A stretch of 64,000 nt of DNA from the NCBI GenBank assembly GCA_010671905.1, contig JAAHII010000001.1:5642001-5706000 (forward strand), written 5' to 3'. This document shows positions 9,634 through 17,719 of the stretch, in pieces. The position numbers were made by a program, and so were the translations under genes. The first letter of the stretch is position 1; every line of letters starts with the position of its first letter. The notes below the pieces were generated by a model. It searched no databases. It had not been told where the DNA came from and saw only the letters and a program-made list of their open reading frames with translations. The DNA is from Leptolyngbya sp. SIOISBB (GTDB taxonomy: Bacteria; Cyanobacteriota; Cyanobacteriia; Phormidesmidales; Phormidesmidaceae).

Positions 9634-9796
9634 AATGCTTGTCAGAATCTGGTTTCAATTATCCAGGTCGATCTGATCAAATTGCGGCTTGTTATACCTT
9701 GTCGGAACAGGCAGCAAAACCTTCACCTGTAGACGGTTCAGCGATGCGACTCAGCGACTACAATGCCAGTGATGCGTCAACAGTCTCAGGTAAGGC

Positions 9797-9997
9797 ATGA
9801 GTCAATCTTCTTCTCAATTCACACCAGAAGAGATGCGCCGATGGCAATTTGGCCTCAGGCAGGCCGATGACAATAATGTGTTTTGCCACTGCCGTCGCTG
9901 CGATCGCGAGTGGGTCGCTTCCAAGCATGATGTTCGCTGTGCTTGCGGCAGCCAAGACGTTGAGACGATTTCTTGCTGGCAATTTCCTGACGGCTAG
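9797..9997 (+). CDS. Small zinc-ribbon-like protein
   Basis: The protein has 66 residues. Cysteines are arranged as CHCRRC (residues 31-36) and CAC (about 48-50), with a further Cys near 60, compatible with one structural zinc site. A Ser/Gln-rich N-terminus precedes them. AGGTAAGG upstream of the ATG is an acceptable ribosome-binding site. It ends just before a bidirectional terminator. I recognise no named family; a role in nucleic-acid or protein binding would be a guess. Confidence 0.6.
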   Translation: MSQSSSQFTPEEMRRWQFGLRQADDNNVFCHCRRCDREWVASKHDVRCACGSQDVETISCWQFPDG

Positions 9998-10003
9998 GAC
10001 CTC

Positions 10004-10064
10004 AAAAAACAGGGGCGATCGCCAAGGTTCAGTGTCAGTGCTGATGGCAATCGCCCCTGTTTTT
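10004..10064. terminator. Bidirectional terminator between convergent genes
   Basis: Arms of about 15 bases (A-run plus CAGGGGCGAT at 10004-10019, and its complement at 10050-10064) pair perfectly. Each strand ends in a run of T. A second inner pairing (GCCA/TGGC) extends the stem. It separates the zinc-ribbon gene from the DUF2267 gene. Confidence 0.9.
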
Positions 10065-10082
10065 AAGCCGAGAAGAATCCGA

Positions 10083-10511
10083 CTAAATCTGTTCCCACAT
10101 CACCCGCAGAGCATCTGGCAAAACCTTGGCAATTTCTTTTGCCTGTTCGGATGAAATGGATTCCCGTGCTGTCGAAAATACCGCAATCACGACAGCTTCA
10201 GGCGTGACATTTTTAGGGACACCGCCCTCTTGCTTAATCCGACGAAGAAACAATTCAGAATCAATCTCTAGGGGGGGGCGAAAGCGACTCAGGAAAGACA
10301 CAATCGGGTTATCATCGCGCCAGATGTCAGCGATGTCAGCATCCTTGAAAGCAGCTTCGGTCTGCTGATCGGTGTCCGTCGTCATCAAGTCCCGCATCGT
10401 GCGAAAGACGATCGTGGTGAGGTCTCGCGCATCAAAGATATCGGGAAGGCTGGCCCGTTGCATCACCTTTTCATAAAAGGCTCTTTCGCTAACGCTAAAA
10501 TCTTCTGCCAT
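10083..10511 (-). CDS. DUF2267 domain protein
   Basis: The protein has 142 residues from the ATG at 10511, which has a GGAGG eight bases before it. The sequence is helical and hydrophilic, with two related halves (the segment around RDLTTIVFRTMRDLM and that around TPEAVVIAVFSTARESI). This fits the DUF2267 family, which lacks an established function. There is no signal peptide or membrane span, so it is presumably cytoplasmic. Confidence 0.7.
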   Translation of the reverse strand: MAEDFSVSERAFYEKVMQRASLPDIFDARDLTTIVFRTMRDLMTTDTDQQTEAAFKDADIADIWRDDNPIVSFLSRFRPPLEIDSELFLRRIKQEGGVPKNVTPEAVVIAVFSTARESISSEQAKEIAKVLPDALRVMWEQI

Positions 10512-10710
10512 GGTGTAAAACCTCCACAAGATGATGTAGTGAAATATCGACCTCTCTCGGCGATGCTATCACGCAGCCATCTGGAAACCTTCTAACTTTT
10601 GTTGCAGAGACTACTGAATTGAGCCTATCAGCCTCACCTCGCTGGTGACCATGCCCTTGGCTACCCAAACGTCTACCCTCAGGTCGTCGCATCGTATACT
10701 TGGGTGCTTC

Positions 10711-11313
10711 TCAGTCCATCGAAGTCAGCAATTCTCGACCGACGGCTTCATAATCCTGCCAGGCAGTTTCGGCTTTCGGATCTTTGACCGCATACACCGG
10801 AACGCCAGCCTTAGCCGCCTTTTGGTAAACGCTGTAGCGACGAATCCCCTGTTGAAAAACGGGTAATTGGGTTTCGGCAAGCAGCGATCGCACTTCGGCC
10901 TCAGCTTTGGTCGGTTTTGGTGGCATCGACGTCAGCAAAATGCGATAGCGAGCAACCGGAATCGTTTTCAGCGTATTCACCGTGAGGACAAGGGCTTCGA
11001 GGGCCATGATGTCGGCGGTGGTGGGCAATACAAGCAGATCGCAGTGGGCCGCTAAAGTTGCTAAGTCGTCTTGAATGGGCCGAGCTTGCGTATCGATCAC
11101 AATATGCCGAAAGTCGGCACTCAAGGCATCGGGATGCCATTCATCAATCACGGGAAACGGCAATTCCCCCCGGCTGGCCCAGCCTAGAGAAGACCGATTT
11201 GGATCGGCATCAATCAGCAGCGTCTCGGCCTGCCCCTGCAAAAACGTCGCCAAATGAATGGCTGTCGTCGTTTTGCCAACGCCTCCTTTAAAGCTGGTTA
11301 CCGTCACGATCAT
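10711..11313 (-). CDS. ParA-family ATPase, orphan
   Basis: P-loop ATPase of the ParA/MinD class, which positions DNA or protein cargo. The deviant Walker A motif FKGGVGKTTTA (residues 8-18) is intact, as are the LLIDADP segment and the HIVIDTQARP Walker B region. At 200 residues it is a minimal ParA with no N-terminal DNA-binding domain. No parB follows, so it is not a complete chromosome- or plasmid-partition pair here. A 21-bp inverted repeat lies 59 bases upstream. Confidence 0.87.
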   Translation of the reverse strand: MIVTVTSFKGGVGKTTTAIHLATFLQGQAETLLIDADPNRSSLGWASRGELPFPVIDEWHPDALSADFRHIVIDTQARPIQDDLATLAAHCDLLVLPTTADIMALEALVLTVNTLKTIPVARYRILLTSMPPKPTKAEAEVRSLLAETQLPVFQQGIRRYSVYQKAAKAGVPVYAVKDPKAETAWQDYEAVGRELLTSMD

Positions 11314-11371
11314 GTACTTGCAATCCGTGTTGCCGTCTGTCGCGATCGCCGCCCTTCTGAAACTCCCCGTG

Positions 11372-11429
11372 AAAATAACCTTTGAGGGCCGCCTGCAAAA
11401 AACAGGATGCGGCCCTCAAAGGTTATTTT
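11372..11429. repeat. Perfect 21-bp inverted repeat between divergent genes
   Basis: Bases 11372-11392 are the exact reverse complement of 11409-11429, with a 16-base spacer containing an A6 run. Each arm starts or ends with AAAA/TTTT, so both strands resemble a terminator. However, parA and the phytol-kinase-like gene are transcribed away from it. It may be an operator, a leader attenuator for parA, or a small mobile palindrome. Confidence 0.85.
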
Positions 11430-11521
11430 TATCTGGTTGGGGAAGGAGCATCCATCGCCATTGACATTCATTACCCTATGGCAAAGACGATAGAGTATTT
11501 GCACGGTGCCGAGGAGTTTTT

Positions 11522-12221
11522 TTGCTAGAGACCTTACAAGATCCAACTCAGTGGCCACAGCTGGCAATGCAGGTGCTGTTAGTCGGGGCATGGCTAGGGA
11601 TTGTCGGGATCATCTCCGAGAGCTTGTACCTGACTAAGACCGCATCGGTTGAAATTACTCGCAAAATTGTCCATATCGGCGCGGGTAATGTAATTTTGCT
11701 GGCTTGGTGGCTGCAAACTCCTGCCTGGATGGGCATCACCGCATCACTGGTGTTCAGTTTGGTGGCGCTGCTTTCTTACTGGTTGCCGATCTTGCCCGGC
11801 ATCAACAGTGTGGGGCGCACTAGCTTGGGCACGTTCTTCTATGCCGTGAGTATTGGTTTGCTGACGGCCCTCTTTTGGGACAATCAACCTGAGTTTACGG
11901 CGTTGGGCATTTTAACGATGACCTGGGGGGGATGGCATGGCCGCCATTGTGGGCCAGTCTCTGGGGCGCCATCCCTATCAAGTGTGGAACATGACCAAAA
12001 GCTGGGAAGGCACCAGCGCCATGCTCGTGATGAGCTTTGGCGTGGGACTCTTAGTTTTGGGCGCAGTCCATGGGGTGACGCCGACGGTGACCGCGATCGC
12101 CCTGATCACCGCTGGGACTGCCACCTTTTTGGAATCTTTTTCTCGCTGGGGGCTGGATAACCTGACGGTGCCGCTGGGCAGCGCCTTTCTCGCCTATGGA
12201 TTGTGGCAATGGTGGGGCTAA
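11522..12221 (+). pseudogene. Phytol/dolichol kinase-like membrane protein (VTE5 type), one frameshift
   Basis: The family phosphorylates isoprenoid alcohols such as phytol released from chlorophyll, feeding tocopherol synthesis. Two frames join into about 233 residues with roughly six or seven membrane helices. The family's conserved segments RKIVHIGAG (about residue 47) and, across the frameshift, LTMTWGDGMAAIVGQ and NMTKSWEGTSAML are present. The break is at a G7 run (11925-11931); six G residues would keep the frame. The start is TTG, chosen because GAGGAG precedes it at 11511. It is probably intact in the organism. Confidence 0.75.
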
Positions 12222-12358
12222 GAGTTAGTGATCGTAGTGATGGCACCTGGGACTGTTTACGATCGTCTAATTTGATCTATGGTTTGAAAGGCTGGCTGCA
12301 GTCGTCAAGGTGCCGTTTACGGATAGGTGATCGCGCTGCACATTCATGGTGAAAGGGT

Positions 12359-12718
12359 ATGGGTAAACGAAAATCATCCCGGTCTAATGCTCAGGGGGGC
12401 GATCGCACCGTCTACTCGGAGTTCGCTACGGCGCGCACAGCCGCGACCGAAAGAGCGGTCCCCGATTTACCGCCCAATCAGCAAACCGTCAAAGTGGAAG
12501 TCAGCCGTAAAGGGCGCGGTGGTAAAACCGTGACGGTGATTAGCGGCTTTCAGCATCGTCCGGAGACCCTCAAAGCCTTGACGAAAAAGCTGAAGGCCCA
12601 ATGTGGTACCGGTGGCACGGCCAAAGACAACATCATCGAAATTCAAGGTGACCAGGCTGATACGGTATTAGCGGCTCTGCAAAAAGCTGGCTACACCGCT
12701 AAACGTAGCGGCGGCTAA
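12359..12718 (+). CDS. SUI1-family translation factor (YciH/eIF1-like)
   Basis: Bacterial homologue of eukaryotic initiation factor eIF1; in E. coli YciH affects initiation fidelity. The protein has 119 residues. A polar, disordered-looking N-terminus is followed by the SUI1 fold with VSRKGRGGKTVTVISGF (about 48-64), LKALTKKLKAQCGTGGTAKD (about 73-92) and the closing IEIQGDQ segment. It stands alone, 45 bases ahead of the GHL10 gene. Confidence 0.9.
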   Translation: MGKRKSSRSNAQGGDRTVYSEFATARTAATERAVPDLPPNQQTVKVEVSRKGRGGKTVTVISGFQHRPETLKALTKKLKAQCGTGGTAKDNIIEIQGDQADTVLAALQKAGYTAKRSGG

Positions 12719-12763
12719 ACTTCTTTCCTAATTTTCCCTCCTTCCTTCGGTATCCTCTCTGCG

Positions 12764-14692
12764 ATGAAACTCAGTCCCCAGTCTCAGCGATTTTTCACTG
12801 GCCTCTTGCTGGGCCTCATTTTGGTCACGACCATTGGCGCGTTTATTCCCTTGCTGGCGCAACCAACGACTGACGAGGTGGCGCACCATACTCAGGTCCA
12901 AGCGCTAGCGATGAATACGATTAAGTCGGGCGATCGCGCCAGCCATAACGCCACAGTATTGTCACAGGCCAATCCCCTACCGGGGGATCTTGATGGTTAC
13001 TGGGCCACCGACTGCATCACTGAGTTGGCCCGACGGGGAGCCGTCGTCATCAACGACTTGCAGTCGCCACCCCCACCCAATGTTGAATTGCTAGATTTGG
13101 CCCGATTTTACCCGAATGAACCGGCAACTTGGGGCGTGGTCACGACCATGCTGAATCGCAGCTTTCCCACGGAGGCTGCCTATGGGGGTGCCTCGGCGAT
13201 TGAAACGGCTTTGGGTCTGTCATCGCCCGTGAATGTGCTGTACACCTATCCGGCAGACTATTACGAGCCGGGCCGGGCAATTACTCGGGGAGAAGCGGTG
13301 ACGGCGATCGCGGCCAAAGCTCAGTTGCCCTACGTGGCTAGAGCCCAAGAATTGCTGGAGGCGAGTCTGGAAGATGGCGATCGGGTACCCCCCTACGCCC
13401 TGGAAGGTACCGCTGCCATGCTCGCTGAGGGCGCTTTGGTCAACGCGGAGAATCCCCAGCTTGCGAGTAGCTTTGCCCCCATCAGTCGAGGCGAAGTGGC
13501 GGCGCTCATTTGCCGCGCCAGTTCTGATGAGCCGTTAAAAGCCACCATTGATTCGACCCAGGTGGCCTTCCCAGCGGAATTATCCACTCAAGCAGAACCG
13601 GATCAAGAAGTGCGGGGAGTTTGGCTCACCAACATCGACAGTGAAGTGCTGTTTTCCTACGAGGAATTGGCGGCGGGGATTCAGCGGCTCAAAGCGATGA
13701 ATATCAATACCCTGTATCCCGTTGTGTGGAACATGGGCTACACCCAATATCCCAGCGCTGTTGCCGAGCGTTACCTAGGACGAGAGCGCCGCCTCTGGCC
13801 CGGTGAGAACCCTGCGTTTGAAACTGCTCAGGGCGATCGCGACATGTTGCAAGAGTTGATCGAGCTGGCCCACGCCGAAGATATGGCGGTGATTCCCTGG
13901 TTTGAGTTTGGCTTTATGGCCCCCGGTGACTATGAGCTACATGAAACCCATCCTGAGTGGTTTGCCCAACGGCGCGATGGAACCAAAGACATCCCCATGG
14001 GCAACGAAGTTTTCACCTGGATGAATCCCTTTCATCCCCAAACCCGCAGTTTGTTACTGCAGCTCATCGGCGAAGTGTTGGATAACTACGATGTCGAGGG
14101 CATTCAGGTCGATGACCATCTGGGCCTGCCGGTCGATATGGGCTACGACCCTTATACTGTGGCCCTTTACGAACAAGAACATGGCGGCACCACGCCCCCT
14201 GCCAATGAAAATGACGCAGTCTGGATGCGCTGGCGAGCCGACAAAATCACCGAGTTTATGAGTGAGGTCCGTAGTGTTATTGATCGCCGTCAGCCCGGTG
14301 CTTTACTCTCGGTTTCCCCCAATCCATATCCCTTTTCCTACGCCAAATATTTGCAGGACTGGCCCACTTGGGATGCCGATGGCCTGCTGGACGAAATCAT
14401 TGTGCAAATTTACCGCAACGACGTCGACCGCTTTGTTTGGGAACTCAACAAACCTGCCACCGCCGCCGCCCGTAAACGCACCCCCACTAGCATCGGTCTC
14501 CTAAGCGGCCTCAAAAACCGACCGACCGATATCGATTTACTGACCGAGCAATTAGAAGCAGTGCGCGATCGCGGCTTCGCGGGCGTTTCCTATTTCTTTT
14601 ACCAAAGTCTTTGGGCTCCCGGCCAAGAGACCATGGCAGAGCGCGAGCAACAATTTCAGGCTTCCTTCTCACAAACGGTGGCACGTCCCTAG
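12764..14692 (+). CDS. Exported GHL10 glycosidase-like protein with N-terminal SLH-like region
   Basis: The N-terminal hydrophobic segment (about residues 10-32) is a signal or anchor. Residues 70-250 contain sequences resembling SLH repeats (GYWATDCITELARRGA and TRGEAVTAIAA). The rest is a GHL10 (DUF187) TIM-barrel, beginning at EVRGVWLTNIDSEVL. Further conserved parts are PWFEFGFMAPG, NPFHPQ, the acidic IQVDDHLGLP, and SVSPNPYPFSY. The family probably cleaves cell-wall or surface glycans, but substrate is unknown. A shorter paralogue is at 27525-28826. Length is 642 residues. Confidence 0.85.
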   Translation: MKLSPQSQRFFTGLLLGLILVTTIGAFIPLLAQPTTDEVAHHTQVQALAMNTIKSGDRASHNATVLSQANPLPGDLDGYWATDCITELARRGAVVINDLQSPPPPNVELLDLARFYPNEPATWGVVTTMLNRSFPTEAAYGGASAIETALGLSSPVNVLYTYPADYYEPGRAITRGEAVTAIAAKAQLPYVARAQELLEASLEDGDRVPPYALEGTAAMLAEGALVNAENPQLASSFAPISRGEVAALICRASSDEPLKATIDSTQVAFPAELSTQAEPDQEVRGVWLTNIDSEVLFSYEELAAGIQRLKAMNINTLYPVVWNMGYTQYPSAVAERYLGRERRLWPGENPAFETAQGDRDMLQELIELAHAEDMAVIPWFEFGFMAPGDYELHETHPEWFAQRRDGTKDIPMGNEVFTWMNPFHPQTRSLLLQLIGEVLDNYDVEGIQVDDHLGLPVDMGYDPYTVALYEQEHGGTTPPANENDAVWMRWRADKITEFMSEVRSVIDRRQPGALLSVSPNPYPFSYAKYLQDWPTWDADGLLDEIIVQIYRNDVDRFVWELNKPATAAARKRTPTSIGLLSGLKNRPTDIDLLTEQLEAVRDRGFAGVSYFFYQSLWAPGQETMAEREQQFQASFSQTVARP

Positions 14693-14728
14693 ACGTTGCA
14701 TCCCGCACAAATCATGCTCTGGCTGACC

Positions 14729-15490
14729 TTAAGCGGATTGAAGCAGCGGTGATGTAATGCTGCTCATATCGACTGCGCGCCAAAAATCGCCAATTTCTGC
14801 AGCGGTTTCATCGGGGTGAGAGGCGTAAAAAAAGTGGCGTCCCTGAGGACATAACCAGAGGCGATCGCCCTGCTTAAACCAGGGATACCATCCCTGTAGC
14901 TGTGCCGGATCAATAATGCTGTCCGCCTGTCCCCCACAGACGAGTAGTGGCACGGACACGCCGCCGGGAAATAAGCTAAATCGCTGCAGCGGCGAATGCA
15001 GCGATAGAGACTCCGTCAAATCTTGATCCAGCATCGCCAGCAGCCCTTGTAGATAAGGCTGACGCTGATAGCCAAACAGGCTGAAAACCATTTGGGTCAA
15101 GATGCGTGTACGACTGCAGGGCAGCTGAGCCAGCTGAGCGTAATAGTGAGCCTTCCAATCCATCGCGGGGTTAACCCCCACCCCCAGTAGCGTCAGCGAC
15201 TTGACGCGCTGCGGAAACCGGCGCGCATAGAGGAGACCGAGCAAACCGCCATTACTATGGCCAATGAGATGCAGAGGGCGATCGCGACCTTTCACATAAT
15301 CGTGCAACAGCGTGAGGGCGATTTCTACGTCACTCGGTTCATCCGGCGTTTGCGAATACCCCCAGTGCGCCACCGTTCCAAAGTCATGATTTAGAGGCAT
15401 CAACAATTGCTGCTCTAACCGGCGAAAACAAGGATTAACGCTAAGCCAGAGAGCATCAGGCATATCGGCAGTCAGAATTTGAGTGGTCAT
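14729..15490 (-). CDS. Alpha/beta-fold hydrolase
   Basis: The protein has 253 residues. The nucleophile elbow GHSNGG (about residues 77-82) supplies the catalytic serine. The acid is probably in LVCGGQADSIID, and the histidine in CPQGRHFFYASHP near the C-terminus, completing a triad. There is no signal peptide, so it is cytosolic. Substrate cannot be read from the sequence. It converges with the GHL10 gene. Confidence 0.85.
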   Translation of the reverse strand: MTTQILTADMPDALWLSVNPCFRRLEQQLLMPLNHDFGTVAHWGYSQTPDEPSDVEIALTLLHDYVKGRDRPLHLIGHSNGGLLGLLYARRFPQRVKSLTLLGVGVNPAMDWKAHYYAQLAQLPCSRTRILTQMVFSLFGYQRQPYLQGLLAMLDQDLTESLSLHSPLQRFSLFPGGVSVPLLVCGGQADSIIDPAQLQGWYPWFKQGDRLWLCPQGRHFFYASHPDETAAEIGDFWRAVDMSSITSPLLQSA

Positions 15491-15570
15491 ACGAGTCTCA
15501 ACAAAAAAGCGAATGGTTGATTAAATAGCGATCCCCACCCCGACAACACCGGAGTAAACTACCGTCATCA

Positions 15571-16116
15571 CTAAGTCAGCCAGGTTGACAATCCCAAAGC
15601 GGTTTCTAGCGGCGCCGTCCAGGCAGCAATCCGCTCAGTAGTCAACTCAGCCTGATTATCTTTGTCCATGGCAAGCCCTACATATTCACCGGCCCGCATC
15701 GCTTTCGATGCCGCAAAATCATCGCCATCTAGCCACCAACAACCCAGCGTTTCACCGCCGAGTGCCGTGCTCCTTCCTGCCAACAGCCCCATGACATCCT
15801 GAAAGTTATCGGCATCGTCAATCTGATCGCTAGCGCCAAAGTCGGCGACCCGATTGCCGCTAAGGTCAATTTCAGGCAGGGCATCGGATTCATCCAGGGC
15901 ATCGGAGACCGCATCCCAATCTGATTGCCGCTCACCCGTATTCCCAGTTGGGCAGCCAACAATCAGACAATCAAAGGCAGCAAAATCATCCCAATTAGCA
16001 TCAGCCATGCCATATAACGTGACGATAGACTCACTGCCTAAATGCTGATGAATCGGCTCGGCAATGATTTTCGTATTTTTGGTTTGCGTGCCCCAAAACC
16101 ATGCGATCTTGCTCAT
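15571..16116 (-). CDS. Long-chain flavodoxin homologue lacking FMN-contact residues
   Basis: The 181 residues align over their length with cyanobacterial long-chain flavodoxins, electron carriers that replace ferredoxin when iron is scarce. Shared parts are GTQT, the CPT..GE.QSDW segment, DQI..ADNFQD, and the C-terminal YVGLAMDKDNQ. Key FMN residues differ. In the phosphate loop TQTGxT, the Gly is Lys13. The tryptophan that stacks on the flavin (PTWN in homologues) is Gly58. The tyrosine that stacks on the other face (IGY) is Asp101, with another Asp before it. It probably does not bind FMN normally. It is in an apparent operon with the 53-aa gene upstream (13-base gap). Confidence 0.85.
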   Translation of the reverse strand: MSKIAWFWGTQTKNTKIIAEPIHQHLGSESIVTLYGMADANWDDFAAFDCLIVGCPTGNTGERQSDWDAVSDALDESDALPEIDLSGNRVADFGASDQIDDADNFQDVMGLLAGRSTALGGETLGCWWLDGDDFAASKAMRAGEYVGLAMDKDNQAELTTERIAAWTAPLETALGLSTWLT

Positions 16117-16129
16117 GGCGATTTCATCC

Positions 16130-16291
16130 TCATCGTGTTGCAGTCTGACAACTCAGATGCACAGGAGATCGCTGAATCGGTGCGGTTGCCCCCAACACCG
16201 GCATCGCTTGTCGACAAGTGGGACAAAACCAGTACACGCCAGCTCGTGAAGCATGACGCAAGAGGGCATCAGCACAGCAAAGACACTTCAT
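16130..16291 (-). CDS. 53-residue CxxC zinc-ribbon protein
   Basis: The small gene starts at the ATG at 16291 and ends with TGA at 16130-16132. The protein begins MKCLCCADALLRH and continues with VYWFCPTCRQAMP, giving two cysteine pairs (residues 3-6 and 23-26) that fit a zinc ribbon. This pattern resembles a small protein I recall in many cyanobacteria, often near signalling genes; its role is unknown. It lies 13 bases before the flavodoxin-like gene, so the two are probably cotranscribed. Confidence 0.75.
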   Translation of the reverse strand: MKCLCCADALLRHASRAGVYWFCPTCRQAMPVLGATAPIQRSPVHLSCQTATR

Positions 16292-16319
16292 CGCCACTCC
16301 ATTCGACAACCTGAAATAG

Positions 16320-16830
16320 AAAAGGGGGCAGGCCTTGGGTTAGTTAGGTTAGACATAGTGCCCCCAGGCTTTGATCAGCGACTCATAGCTAACTCATGAC
16401 TCGTGAAACCAGCGTGTTCGAGTGGCCTGCCCACAATTGCCAGCACTGTAATAGAACGCGATTCTCACCAACCAAGCGATCGCTTCCTGCTCTATAGCCA
16501 TGAACTTTGCTCGCACCACGACTCAACCTCCGCAAATACTCAAGCAAAACCTTATTGACTTTATTTCTCAATAAGCTAGTAGCACTATAAACCAGAATCA
16601 TTCCCAATAGAGAAATATGTATTTATATGAAGAGTCTGTGCTGGCTTTCTTCAAGTCCTCATGGGAATCAGCTTTTACATTCAAATCGCCGATCAGGCAT
16701 CAAGATTTCAGGTTGCGGATGAATCACTGCCGGAATAATTAATTGCTTGTTATTTTGAGGTTTGTTGAGAATTAAGCCCAATAAATCTCGGGGGGCAGCA
16801 TCTGTAGTTCCGATCTGAGCCGTCAACCCG
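16320..16830. other. 510-base spacer, possible gene debris
   Basis: No convincing complete gene. On the minus strand, directly after the PKHD stop, an open frame of about 55 codons (ending near 16668) has protein-like composition but no start of its own. It may be the tail of a lost gene. The remainder is AT-rich. Confidence 0.4.
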
Positions 16831-17484
16831 TTACTCAGCCCATCGTCGCGTGAGATTTGCCAAACTCTTACAAAGCAAGTCAAACTCGTCGGTTTTACCC
16901 GTTTGGGCATAGAGCGATCGCCGCACCGTATCCAGATCAAACAAAATTTCTCGCTGGGCAGGCTCTTTGACCCAACTATGTACCCAACCTACCGCCGCTA
17001 GCCGCACACCCGAGATCACTGGATTGACTCGGTGCAGCGTTGAAGAGGGATAAGCGATCGCCGAACCCGCCGCATACTTATAGCGCTGTTCATCGTCGGC
17101 CCCTTCCATCACGAGTTCGCCCCCCTCATAGGTAGCCGGATCAGATAGAAATACCGTGAATGAAACATCCGAGCGATACTGCCCCATCAGCGCATTATCC
17201 GTGTGGCGACCATATTCCATGCCGGGATCGTAGCGACTCAACAGCATAGAATGAATGTGTTTGGGGCGAACCGCCGATTGAAATAGTGGATGTCGTAGCA
17301 GCGCGGCCTTAACCAGGGTTCTAAGATCCTGAGCATCCTTGCCCTTGACTTGGCGATTGTGTTTCACCTGTTTGGCATACCAGCCCGCCGTCAACTTGCC
17401 ATCAATAAAGTCAGCCTCGGCTAGTGCCGTCTGTATTTGTACCAATTCATCTACAGACAAAATATCGGGTATTTGAAAAATCAT
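16831..17484 (-). CDS. Fe(II)/2-oxoglutarate-dependent PKHD-type hydroxylase (YbiX/PiuC family)
   Basis: Predicted non-haem iron dioxygenase; family members are often encoded with iron-uptake receptors, and their substrate is mostly unknown. In 217 residues the iron ligands are His94 and Asp96 (GRHTD) and His151 (TLHRV). Arg161 is placed to bind 2-oxoglutarate. Length is close to the family norm of about 225. It stands alone in its transcript as far as I can see; the terminator of the next upstream gene lies about 80 bases ahead. Confidence 0.9.
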   Translation of the reverse strand: MIFQIPDILSVDELVQIQTALAEADFIDGKLTAGWYAKQVKHNRQVKGKDAQDLRTLVKAALLRHPLFQSAVRPKHIHSMLLSRYDPGMEYGRHTDNALMGQYRSDVSFTVFLSDPATYEGGELVMEGADDEQRYKYAAGSAIAYPSSTLHRVNPVISGVRLAAVGWVHSWVKEPAQREILFDLDTVRRSLYAQTGKTDEFDLLCKSLANLTRRWAE

Positions 17485-17565
17485 TGGCCGTTTTATCGCC
17501 TACAGTCCATGCGATCACAAGCATCCCTATCGTAAGACTGCTGTCTAAAACTTTGCCCAAAATCG

Positions 17566-17587
17566 CAAAAGCCCTCCGGAGAGGGCT
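17566..17587 (-). terminator. Intrinsic terminator for the histidine phosphatase gene
   Basis: Seven-base-pair stem (17581-17587 with 17570-17576), four-base loop, then TTTT on the minus strand. It lies about 130 bases after the stop at 17720. Confidence 0.7.
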
Positions 17588-17719
17588 GGAATTAGCTCAA
17601 GAGACCAGATGCGAGAGCGATCTCACCATCTCCTCAAGAAGAGAAAAGCAATCGCCCTAAAACCAACTTTACGTGAGGCAGTCGGAGTATGCTGCGGGCG
17701 ATCGCATTGAGGGTAGCCG

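Noticed and set aside
16389-16607. 72-codon minus-strand frame between the zinc-ribbon and PKHD genes
   Set aside because: No recognisable motif, poor start context and AT-rich sequence.
16668-16940. Minus-strand frame overlapping the 3' end of the PKHD gene
   Set aside because: The first third lies inside the PKHD gene in another frame; the remainder is protein-like but lacks a start, so it is noted only as possible debris.
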